A stretch of DNA of 13,717 bases from NCBI GenBank assembly GCA_000333855.2, contig CM007332.1:296908-310624 (forward strand), given 5' to 3'. The translations under genes and the position numbers were made by a program. This document shows positions 7,375 to 13,717 of the stretch, piece by piece. Every line of letters starts with the position of its first letter. Within the stretch, counting starts at the first letter, position 1. The notes below the pieces were generated by a model, which saw nothing but the letters and a program-made list of their open reading frames with translations, was not told where the DNA came from and made no database searches. Source of the DNA: Endotrypanum monterogeii. Its lineage: Eukaryota > Euglenozoa > Kinetoplastea > Trypanosomatida > Trypanosomatidae.

Positions 7375-7427
<53 letters not shown>
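7330..7427. repeat. Duplicated compound (CA)n(TA)n microsatellite
   Basis: Two successive blocks, each a CA run passing into a TA run: CA to about 7338 and TA to 7364, then a spacer of CATACA type, CA to 7392 and TA to 7427. The shared order and the similar ACATACACAC entry to each block suggest a tandem duplication of a compound repeat of about 60 bases. Confidence 0.85.
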
Positions 7428-7431
<4 letters not shown>

Positions 7432-7463
7432 CTGTGCATGCTATCGATTCATATAGAAAGACT

Positions 7464-7519
7464 GCTTGTATTCTTTTGTGTCTGTGTCTCTGTGTGTCTG
7501 TGTGTGTCTGTGGAATCAG
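7464..7519 (+). promoter_or_regulatory. Proximal candidate spliced-leader acceptor for the coiled-coil gene
   Basis: A T-rich tract with interspersed TGTCTG units (7464-7511) is followed by AG at 7518-7519. It is the closest candidate to the gene and would give an 83-base leader containing one upstream ATG (7528). G interruptions make it a weaker tract than the one at 7160-7196. Confidence 0.4.
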
Positions 7520-7527
7520 CGTTGAGC

Positions 7528-7575
7528 ATGGTAAGGCGGGGGGGAAGGGGAGGAGTGCAGCAGAACTGCCGCTAA
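7528..7575 (+). promoter_or_regulatory. In-frame 15-codon upstream ORF
   Basis: The ATG at 7528 opens a 15-codon frame ending with TAA at 7573-7575, 27 bases before the main ATG at 7603 and in the same frame. It encodes a basic, RGG-containing peptide because it overlaps a G-rich tract (7536-7555). If present in the mRNA it could lower initiation at the main ORF. It is too short to judge as a coding unit. Confidence 0.45.
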
Positions 7576-7602
7576 CGAAACGATCTTCTTGGTGAACTCC
7601 CC

Positions 7603-10600
7603 ATGGGTGGGTGCGGAGGGAACGTGAACATCAAATCAACGTTAGGCATTGATATTCACATGCCTGTTGCACTGAACACGCCACCGCCGCTGGTAACTCA
7701 GGACGGATCCTCGCGCTTCAGTGAGCCTTGCGCGACGCTCACTTCTTCCTCCGGTCTCACCACTGAGGTGTTGACGGAGGGCGTAGTCATAGGGTCTCAG
7801 AGAGGAACACTGCGGTCATGTTTTTCGGCGCCTTCCAACACCCTTTCTTCTCCCACAGCGACCCCAAAGGGTTCTCTGCTCAGTGGACGCTGCAGTCCAC
7901 CGGAGACCTCAGGAGGTCGAGTCAGGTCAGTGGTGGGATCAGCGGCTCCCTCGTCCACCGCGCCCTCACGCTCTGCATCTGGTGCCTCGTCGTCTACGAC
8001 TTCGAAGCTCCGCTTGGATTCGTCAAAGCGCCGACGGTGCGTCAGCTCACGGACACGAGGCCTGTCCATGAGCCCTGGTGCTTCAACTCGCGAGTCGAAG
8101 CACTCATCACCACCGATGGTCTCCACAACCACCCATCGAGGTTCCGCGAGCGAATTCCCGTCTTTCACTGCAGATGCCGCCCTCAGTAGCTTGGTACCGC
8201 TACCTGTGCTCGTGGAGCAGCAGCGAGATCGAATTTTTTCCTTGGTCCAGGAGCGCGACAGCGTTACTGCAGAGCTCAGTGCGCTGCGGGTTTTGTTTCA
8301 ACGCCTGCGCGATGACTACGACGAGACGAAACGCGAGGCGGACGGCTTGACGTTGCAGCTGAGCAGTCTTCGTGGGCAGTACGAGGCGCAGGGTGCAGAG
8401 ATGCAACAATTTCGGGTGCGTCACGCACATCAGCAAAAACGTATTGATCAATTCGAGGGAGAGTGGGCCAACAGCTCTAAGCATCTTCGCGAGCAGCTCG
8501 ATACGCTCGCCGCTGAAAGGGATGCTCTCCAAGCCCAACGCGACGCTTGTATGGTGGACAGCAACGATTTGCGGCAACAGCTGATTCGGCTCCAATGGGA
8601 GATGCACCGTGCGGAGTCAAAGCATCGAGAGGCGCTGCGGGCACAGGAAGACGCACATGCACAGCAGCTTCGCTCTGCATTGCAAGAGAAGGAGGAACAG
8701 CTTCAGGGAAGGGCGGCGGCGACTCGACGTGAGGCGCGGTTGGTTCAACAGGAGCTGGATCAGCTTGGCGTTGGTCACAGCGTTGCACACGAGGAGCGTG
8801 AGTCCATGAGATGGAAGGTTTCAGAATTGGAGGCGGTTGTGGCAAAGAAAGAGCAGCTCCGTGGTGAGTTGGAGAGGATGGTAAGCATGCTGCGTTCACG
8901 GCTGACCGATCAAGAGGAAGCGGTACGCCAAGATGCGCAGCGCTACGCCCAGCGTGCCCAAGACCTGGAGCACTTGTACCGCGGTCAGGTGGCTCAGGAG
9001 CAGCACCGCGCTCAGATGCTTCAAGATGATTTGGCTGCAGCCCGCAAGTCGGCGCAAGAGGCGCTACGGCAGCAGGAGGCCCTTCAGCAGTCCCACCGCG
9101 AGCAGGTGGCAGATCTCACAAGCCGCGCTTCGAAGCTCGAGGACGATCTTCGCCTACAATTACGCTCGGCACGCGCAGAGCTGGAGGACGCTCAGGCGCG
9201 TGCGCTTCAGCATGAAGCCGCTGCTCGCCGCAGCGTCCGCGATGCAGAGGCACTGCAAGCCAAGTTATCCACTGAACAAGAGGTGCGTGAACGACTTCAG
9301 CAGGCTCATACAGCACAGGCCCGGCAGCTATCACGGGCAGAGAGCAGCCTACATGTTCTGCAGGCGCGCCTGCAGGAGAGTGAGAGGGGGGCTGAGCTAT
9401 TGCGGTGTGTCATGGAGCAGGCTACGTGGACACGGGAGATGAAGCAGGCAGCCCAGCACACACTGGCCTCTCTACTTGGTGTCCCACGGGTGTCCCTGCA
9501 GGGTGGCCAGACTCAGCGGAACGGTAAGGTGGCAGCGGGTGCTGACGGGGAGGAGAGGGAGGAAGAGGTGGGGAGAGATGAATGCTGGTCACCGGCGCTG
9601 CAGCTCGAGTGGGCGGCTGGGACACAGGGTATTGCCTCTTCCCTGGCGACCGGAAAGGGCCAACAAACGCTGGAGATCGGATCCACAGACGGTGGGGACA
9701 TTGTCTATACCACGCGGGATGGCAGTGGGACGCTTCCACCCAGAGGAGTAGTGACTGGGTCTGCGTCGTCGCCGTCGTCGCCCAGGGGTGCTGCCCCGGT
9801 GAGGCGCGCAGAACAAGACTCCAGCTGCACGGTATCGAGTCCTCAGCGCCTTCCAGCTGTGTCAACGCATGAGGCGGCCTGCCAACACGTAGAGACGATA
9901 CAACGCAGTGCGCGCCGAGGCGCAGATCAGAATGGTTCGGGGAAACCTCTAAGGTCGCCTCATGAACTTGGTCATGTGCTTCAACCGCCACTCTCCTTTC
10001 GTGCTGGCTCACCACTGAGAGCGCCACCTCCATTACACCCTGGGACGCCGCGCACAACAGCTGCGGGCTCTCCATATCCAGGTCAACGATCTGCCGGCTG
10101 CACGGCCACATCTTTCGGCGGCGATCGCACTGCTGTGTCGCCTTTCTCCTCTGCTGTGCGAGGGCTGTCTTTTGCGCCTGCTGAGCATATCACCAGGGCT
10201 GGGGAGGCATTTGCAACGGGCAGGGGGGATATACGCCGCTCCGTTAGTGGCGTGGCAAGCATGGCTCAGCATTTTTCTTTGCCGTCCTCGTCCCAGCAGA
10301 AGGTGCGCCACATCTACAACATCTCTAAGGAGGAGGAAGGGGAGGAGGAGGAGGAGGAGGAGGGGGGCCACCACCACCTTCAGCACCAGGCGCCAACAGC
10401 GATTGCGGGGGGCACTGCCGTTACGGGTTCGTGTGCTGCAGGTCTCACGCACGGATCTCTACTCACCGGAGGACTTCATTTGACGACTCCGCTGAGAGGA
10501 CAGTCGGAGGAGATTTTTTTTGATGATATGAGTGCCTCTCGACGTCGGCGGGTGCCAGTGACCATGTTGGGCACGTGCACAGATGCGGGAGGTGGCTGCG

Positions 10601-12195
10601 GTGCTGCTGTCGGCGCGAGTGATTCACCACAAACGGCATCAGCACCACCGGCGACTGCATCGAGTGAAGGGCCGGGCGGCTTAGGCGAAATCCGCGTGAC
10701 ACCCTCCAGGAGCCGTGGAGTGTTCGACTTCACCCCGACAGTGGGCGCGGTTGATGGCGGGCAGCCGGCTTTCGTGCTGGGTGGCAGCGTCTCCCATGAT
10801 CGTCGAGTGCTTGCGCCGGGTGTGCGCGCAGCGGAGCTCATCGCGCAGCTGTCTCATCCCTCATCGGTGTCTTCTTTCGTGGGCACTGCTGGCGCTGCTG
10901 CTCCTGTCTCTAGCAGCGCGGGGGCCGCTCTGCACGGAGGGCCTGATGCTGGTGTGCACCACAACATCCTTCACAGCGGCAACGCAGCGTTGCAGCAGTA
11001 CCTGCGTGACACTGTCCAGCACGTGCTGGAGAACGAGGCGCGTGAGAGGCGTCCGCAGCGCCTGCAGTCTCAAACACCCCCGCAGCTTCCTGGCAGCTAC
11101 TCTGCCTGCTCTGCCATCTCTCGGTATACTGCGGATCATCCCACTTGCGCAGGAGAGGTGGTGGAGGAAGACTTCGGCTCTGCGTCTCGACCCCACTCGT
11201 CCGTCGCGGTGCCGCTCCTACTGTCGACTCGACAGCCGGCGTCGACGGTGAACGTTACGAGCGGGGATCGGGCGATCCGTACGGTTGATCCAGGCGAGGG
11301 TCCGTGGGGCAGTGCTTCCCTGCATGATTCAGCGAAGACACCACACGGCCTTGACGGTTCTGCTGTTGCAACTCGAAGCCGTCGCTCCATTGCTGCAGTG
11401 TTCTCACCAGAAAGGTGCATATTGACTCGTCGAGGGCAGTCCAGCATCGCCGACACCCTTGGGCAGCTTGCTGGTAGACAGCAGCGGCTTTTGCGTTCGT
11501 TGGGCCTGTGTCCGCAGGCATCAATGTCCTCAGCTGTGTCCAGCGCTGACGTTGCATCCTCATCTCCGAGACACGCATCCCAGGGAGATTCCTACCCCGA
11601 CGTGGCCTTGCATAGCAGCGCCGGCGTGACGGCCCCCAATTCTGTTTCTCCGCAGGAAGAATGCTCTGGCTACAAACCCCATGTCCAGCACGAACCGGAA
11701 GACAGTCATGTTGTAGGGCGGTCGTCCATGGGCGTGAGCCCAGTCGGCACGGGAATGGCAGATACCGGAGACTCTCTGTCGATGATCAGTACATCTTTGC
11801 CCAGGATCGGTCCTGATCACCTCATGAGTCACCCTATCTCGCACGGAAAACACGCCTATTCGAGTGGCTATACGAGGACCAGCGATGTTGTCACCGATGT
11901 CGAGCTCGATCCGAGGCAACTGTCATATTCTGCCACAGTCTCCACAACTCAAGTCTCCGTTCTGAAAGAGGAAGACCAAACACTGACGACGAAAAGGATG
12001 GCCGACAGAAGCAAGACAGTGGGGACCGTGCTTCAGGATTCCCAACATGGGAAAGGGCAAGGTTCCTGCCCACCGGGGCCAGCATCCGCGACGGGGGTTG
12101 CTGCGACTCTCGCAGCAAGTGTACGATCTGCTTTATCCGTCTCGGAGGTGTCCTCTCTATCCCAGCTAGAGCGCAGGTTTGCAACCCCGTTTTGA
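7603..12195 (+). CDS. Large coiled-coil protein of unknown function with possible N-terminal acylation signal
   Basis: 1530 residues; no family recognised. The in-frame TAA at 7573-7575 limits the start, and no other in-frame ATG lies between it and 7603. It begins MGGCGGNV: Gly2 could be myristoylated and Cys4 palmitoylated, as in some Leishmania flagellar and surface-associated proteins, although position 6 is Gly rather than the preferred Ser/Thr. Residues about 20-198 are Ser/Thr/Pro-rich with a basic patch (KRRR, 142-145). Residues about 199-625 are a nearly continuous Glu/Gln/Arg/Leu/Ala heptad-type coiled coil, about 60 nm long if fully helical, so it probably self-associates. Residues about 630-1530 are low-complexity and likely disordered, with an acidic EEEGEEEEEEE run (910-920) followed by GGHHH and short predicted helices near 1127-1147 and 1285-1305. 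Many Ser-Pro and Thr-Pro sites suggest phosphorylation. A cytoskeletal, basal-body or flagellar role is plausible but only inferred from this architecture. Confidence 0.9.
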   Translation: MGGCGGNVNIKSTLGIDIHMPVALNTPPPLVTQDGSSRFSEPCATLTSSSGLTTEVLTEGVVIGSQRGTLRSCFSAPSNTLSSPTATPKGSLLSGRCSPPETSGGRVRSVVGSAAPSSTAPSRSASGASSSTTSKLRLDSSKRRRCVSSRTRGLSMSPGASTRESKHSSPPMVSTTTHRGSASEFPSFTADAALSSLVPLPVLVEQQRDRIFSLVQERDSVTAELSALRVLFQRLRDDYDETKREADGLTLQLSSLRGQYEAQGAEMQQFRVRHAHQQKRIDQFEGEWANSSKHLREQLDTLAAERDALQAQRDACMVDSNDLRQQLIRLQWEMHRAESKHREALRAQEDAHAQQLRSALQEKEEQLQGRAAATRREARLVQQELDQLGVGHSVAHEERESMRWKVSELEAVVAKKEQLRGELERMVSMLRSRLTDQEEAVRQDAQRYAQRAQDLEHLYRGQVAQEQHRAQMLQDDLAAARKSAQEALRQQEALQQSHREQVADLTSRASKLEDDLRLQLRSARAELEDAQARALQHEAAARRSVRDAEALQAKLSTEQEVRERLQQAHTAQARQLSRAESSLHVLQARLQESERGAELLRCVMEQATWTREMKQAAQHTLASLLGVPRVSLQGGQTQRNGKVAAGADGEEREEEVGRDECWSPALQLEWAAGTQGIASSLATGKGQQTLEIGSTDGGDIVYTTRDGSGTLPPRGVVTGSASSPSSPRGAAPVRRAEQDSSCTVSSPQRLPAVSTHEAACQHVETIQRSARRGADQNGSGKPLRSPHELGHVLQPPLSFRAGSPLRAPPPLHPGTPRTTAAGSPYPGQRSAGCTATSFGGDRTAVSPFSSAVRGLSFAPAEHITRAGEAFATGRGDIRRSVSGVASMAQHFSLPSSSQQKVRHIYNISKEEEGEEEEEEEGGHHHLQHQAPTAIAGGTAVTGSCAAGLTHGSLLTGGLHLTTPLRGQSEEIFFDDMSASRRRRVPVTMLGTCTDAGGGCGAAVGASDSPQTASAPPATASSEGPGGLGEIRVTPSRSRGVFDFTPTVGAVDGGQPAFVLGGSVSHDRRVLAPGVRAAELIAQLSHPSSVSSFVGTAGAAAPVSSSAGAALHGGPDAGVHHNILHSGNAALQQYLRDTVQHVLENEARERRPQRLQSQTPPQLPGSYSACSAISRYTADHPTCAGEVVEEDFGSASRPHSSVAVPLLLSTRQPASTVNVTSGDRAIRTVDPGEGPWGSASLHDSAKTPHGLDGSAVATRSRRSIAAVFSPERCILTRRGQSSIADTLGQLAGRQQRLLRSLGLCPQASMSSAVSSADVASSSPRHASQGDSYPDVALHSSAGVTAPNSVSPQEECSGYKPHVQHEPEDSHVVGRSSMGVSPVGTGMADTGDSLSMISTSLPRIGPDHLMSHPISHGKHAYSSGYTRTSDVVTDVELDPRQLSYSATVSTTQVSVLKEEDQTLTTKRMADRSKTVGTVLQDSQHGKGQGSCPPGPASATGVAATLAASVRSALSVSEVSSLSQLERRFATPF
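10327..10367 (+). repeat. 41-base pure purine (GGA)n tract inside the coding region
   Basis: An uninterrupted A/G run built on GAG/GGA triplets encodes the acidic Glu run (residues 910-920) and the next two Gly residues. It can form triplex or G-quadruplex structures and, as a triplet repeat, can change length without shifting the frame. Confidence 0.85.
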
Positions 12196-12281
12196 TCAAA
12201 ACAGGAATACCTAGCAGAGAGGCATTCCATGAAGCAAGCGTGTGAGAGAGGAACTGATACCTCCAGGCACACGTGGCCGCT

Positions 12282-12312
12282 GGAAGAGAAGATACCGTCT
12301 CCCTTCTCTTCC
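12282..12312. repeat. 10-bp perfect inverted repeat
   Basis: GGAAGAGAAG (12282-12291) and CTTCTCTTCC (12303-12312) are exact reverse complements around an 11-base loop, about 90 bases after the coiled-coil stop codon. It is a possible 3' UTR stem-loop; the purine/pyrimidine arms make a chance origin more likely than usual. Confidence 0.6.
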
Positions 12313-12715
12313 CCTCCCTCTCCTGCAAACGCGAAAAAAAAACCCAAGTGTGATGTTCCACAAAGAGATAATTCATGTAAGTTTTTTTTTTTTCCCACAC
12401 GGGCAGGGGCGGGTACTATAGTGGCCGCTGTCACTGCTGTTGATCGATTTTATGAAAAAAAAAGGTACACTGTAGCCCAGTCGAAAGCAATGATCATGTT
12501 ACACGAAGGCAATGTAACTGCCACGTAGCGTGCAGGTGGTCCCCTGCGCGCGTGTGTGCATGCCGATATTTGCACATGTCTTTTTGTCCTATACGAGTGC
12601 ACTTGTGGTGGTTCACTTCTTTTTCCATGAGATATGTGAGCGAAACATCAGCGACCAGACGCATACAAACACACGCACGCGCAGACGACGAATTTCGATT
12701 TGTTTCGAGGGCATT

Positions 12716-12754
12716 AAAAAAAAAAAGTTTCTTTTTTTTTGGGGGGGGGGGGGG
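12716..12754. repeat. A11-GTTTC-T9-G14 homopolymer cluster
   Basis: Eleven A (12716-12726), GTTTC, nine T (12732-12740) and fourteen G (12741-12754) follow one another. The A and T runs can pair as a hairpin. The G run is the longest in the window and prone to length change. Confidence 0.9.
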
Positions 12755-12910
12755 AACAAGGAGATCTGCGCTTCAGGGAGCGCACGCCTCGACTGCAGGG
12801 GGAGGGAGAGGTAGTCCCAGTGCATGGCAAGGTGTGATCCAGAGGACCAGCAGGAGACAAAACACACAGATGAGTAGAGCACACATGCACTAACGGGATA
12901 GAAAAAAAAA
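12755..12910 (+). mobile_element. Possible degenerate SIDER-type retroposon fragment
   Basis: A complex GC-rich stretch (about 12755-12860) contrasts with the homopolymers around it and is followed by A-rich sequence ending in A9 (12902-12910). Short degenerate retroposons of the SIDER group, with A-rich ends, are common in Leishmania 3' UTRs, and this is the type of position they occupy. I cannot confirm a family signature by eye, and no target-site duplication is obvious, so this is a weak inference. Confidence 0.25.
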
Positions 12911-12987
12911 TGTCTCCACCTTCCTTCTCATTTCCTTTCCTCCTCTTCTTGTCACGCCCTGGAAAATAACTCCCCCTGTTTATTCGC

Positions 12988-13020
12988 AAAAAAAAAAAAA
13001 ACACGGGCGATTTTTTTTTT
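12988..13020. repeat. A14/T10 inverted homopolymers
   Basis: Fourteen A (12988-13001) and ten T (13011-13020) flank a short GC-rich loop and can form an A/T hairpin in the spacer upstream of alanine aminotransferase. Confidence 0.8.
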
Positions 13021-13070
13021 GTTCTTCAATCGTTTCTTGTTTCGTGCAGCAAAGGCAATCGATCCTTACA

Positions 13071-13146
13071 TTCCTTCATTTCTGCAACCCCTTCCTTCCC
13101 CCTTTCACTCCACTGCCATCTTTGCCGGCATCTTTCTTTTTTAAAG
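13071..13146 (+). promoter_or_regulatory. Strong candidate spliced-leader acceptor for alanine aminotransferase
   Basis: A dense C/T tract of about 70 bases with few interruptions ends in TTTTTTAAAG, placing the AG at 13145-13146, with a second AG at 13155-13156. The resulting 5' UTR would be about 90 bases, A/C-rich and free of ATG, so the codon at 13237 would be the first AUG. Confidence 0.7.
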
Positions 13147-13236
13147 TTTCTGCCAGCCCTGCGTTCGCGTGCACGAACATACACACACACTCACGAAAAA
13201 CAAACAAAAAAAACAAAGTGTACAGACACCACAACA

Positions 13237-13717
13237 ATGCTCCGTAGCGTTGCTCGTCGCTTGACACCAAAATCTTTTTACGTCAACCCCCGCGTGATCG
13301 ATGCGGAGTATGCGGTGCGGGGGCTGATCCCTTCCCGCGCGGATGAGATCAAGGCGGACCTGGCCGCTGGCCGCGGCTCGTACGCCTTCAAAGGCCTTGT
13401 GTATTGCAACATCGGCAACCCCCAGTCGCTGGGGCAGATGCCGCTGACGTTCTGCCGACAGGTGATGGCGCTGGTAGACGCGCCATTCCTGCAGGAGGAC
13501 GCGGAGATCGTCGCGCGGCTGCCTGCGGACGCCGTGTCTCGGGCGCGCGAGTACCTTGGCCAGATCGGCACGGGAACCGGCGCGTACACGGAGTCGTTCG
13601 GGTACCCATTCGCGCGCACTGCGGTGGCGGCGCATATCAACGAGCGCGACCACGGCGTGGGACCGGCTGCGACGGTCGCCGACATCGTGTTGACGGATGG
13701 TGCGAGCAGTCGGAGCG
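13237..13717 (+). CDS. Alanine aminotransferase, 5' part (cut by the window end)
   Basis: The first 160 codons are present and the frame is open at the window edge; the family is about 500 residues. Alanine aminotransferase (EC 2.6.1.2) is a PLP enzyme that interconverts alanine plus 2-oxoglutarate and pyruvate plus glutamate. Visible family motifs are YCNIGNPQSLGQMPLTF (56-72), RQVMALVDAP (74-83), a PADAVSRAREYL segment (96-107), GTGTGAYTES (111-120), AHINERD (132-138) and DIVLTDGAS (149-157). The PLP-binding lysine lies further downstream, outside the window. The N terminus, MLRSVARRLTPKSF, is basic, hydroxylated and free of acids, which suggests a mitochondrial presequence; a dual cytosolic and mitochondrial location is possible. 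The start is chosen as the first ATG after a strong splice-acceptor signal. GC-rich third positions agree with a well-expressed housekeeping gene. Confidence 0.93.
   Translation, partial: MLRSVARRLTPKSFYVNPRVIDAEYAVRGLIPSRADEIKADLAAGRGSYAFKGLVYCNIGNPQSLGQMPLTFCRQVMALVDAPFLQEDAEIVARLPADAVSRAREYLGQIGTGTGAYTESFGYPFARTAVAAHINERDHGVGPAATVADIVLTDGASSRS

Larger units (their letters stand above)
12196..13236. other. Intergenic spacer between the coiled-coil gene and alanine aminotransferase
   Basis: About 1.04 kb with no credible gene. It holds a pyrimidine tract at about 12299-12324, several A, T and G homopolymers, a complex block at 12755-12910 that may be a retroposon remnant, a second pyrimidine tract at about 12911-12957 and the strong acceptor signal upstream of alanine aminotransferase. 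The small ORFs read through homopolymers (Lys or Phe runs). Confidence 0.8.

Noticed and set aside
9422..10111. Minus-strand ORF of 229 codons
   Set aside because: It lies wholly within the coiled-coil gene; Gln/Ser/His/Pro-rich shadow frames are expected opposite GC-rich coding sequence, and there is no family similarity.
12716..12740. A/T hairpin followed by a homopolymer as an intrinsic transcription terminator
   Set aside because: Intrinsic terminators of the bacterial kind do not apply here, and the next gene continues on the same strand, consistent with read-through transcription.

Overview
The window looks like nuclear DNA of a trypanosomatid, most likely Leishmania or a close relative in the Leishmaniinae. 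The reasons are four long intronless genes all on the plus strand with no promoter-like sequence between them, GC-rich coding regions with long Ser/Gly/Ala-rich insertions, and spacers of 1.0-1.5 kb filled with (CA)n, (TA)n and homopolymer tracts plus polypyrimidine-AG signals of the kind used for spliced-leader trans-splicing. Two genes match eukaryotic families clearly: the anaphase-promoting complex subunit CDC23/APC8 and alanine aminotransferase. This arrangement fits one stretch of a polycistronic transcription unit. No bacterial features, CRISPR arrays, tRNAs or rRNAs were seen.

Layout. 1-115: a (TA)n tract and a short leader. 116-1669: a single-pass membrane protein with a lumenal alkaline-phosphatase-superfamily domain in which several catalytic positions look substituted. 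1670-2927: spacer with a strong splice-acceptor signal at 2011-2012, a telomere-like G-rich tract and several microsatellites. 2928-6131: CDC23/APC8 TPR protein, nearly twice the usual length because of low-complexity insertions. 6132-7602: spacer with a 350-base complex block, a perfect CA/TG hairpin, several splice-acceptor candidates, compound microsatellites and a short upstream ORF. 7603-12195: a large coiled-coil protein of unknown function with a possible N-terminal acylation signal. 12196-13236: spacer with homopolymer hairpins and a possible degenerate retroposon fragment. 13237-13717: 5' part of alanine aminotransferase, cut by the window end.

The genes do not form a functional pathway. 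They are probably only co-transcribed and then separated by trans-splicing and polyadenylation, so their expression should depend mainly on UTR signals. The most interesting points are the apparent catalytic degeneration of the phosphatase-fold protein, the candidate acylated coiled-coil protein with an in-frame upstream ORF, the 23-bp CA/TG hairpin, and the strong acceptor signal about 0.9 kb upstream of CDC23. I found no clearly new multi-gene system.
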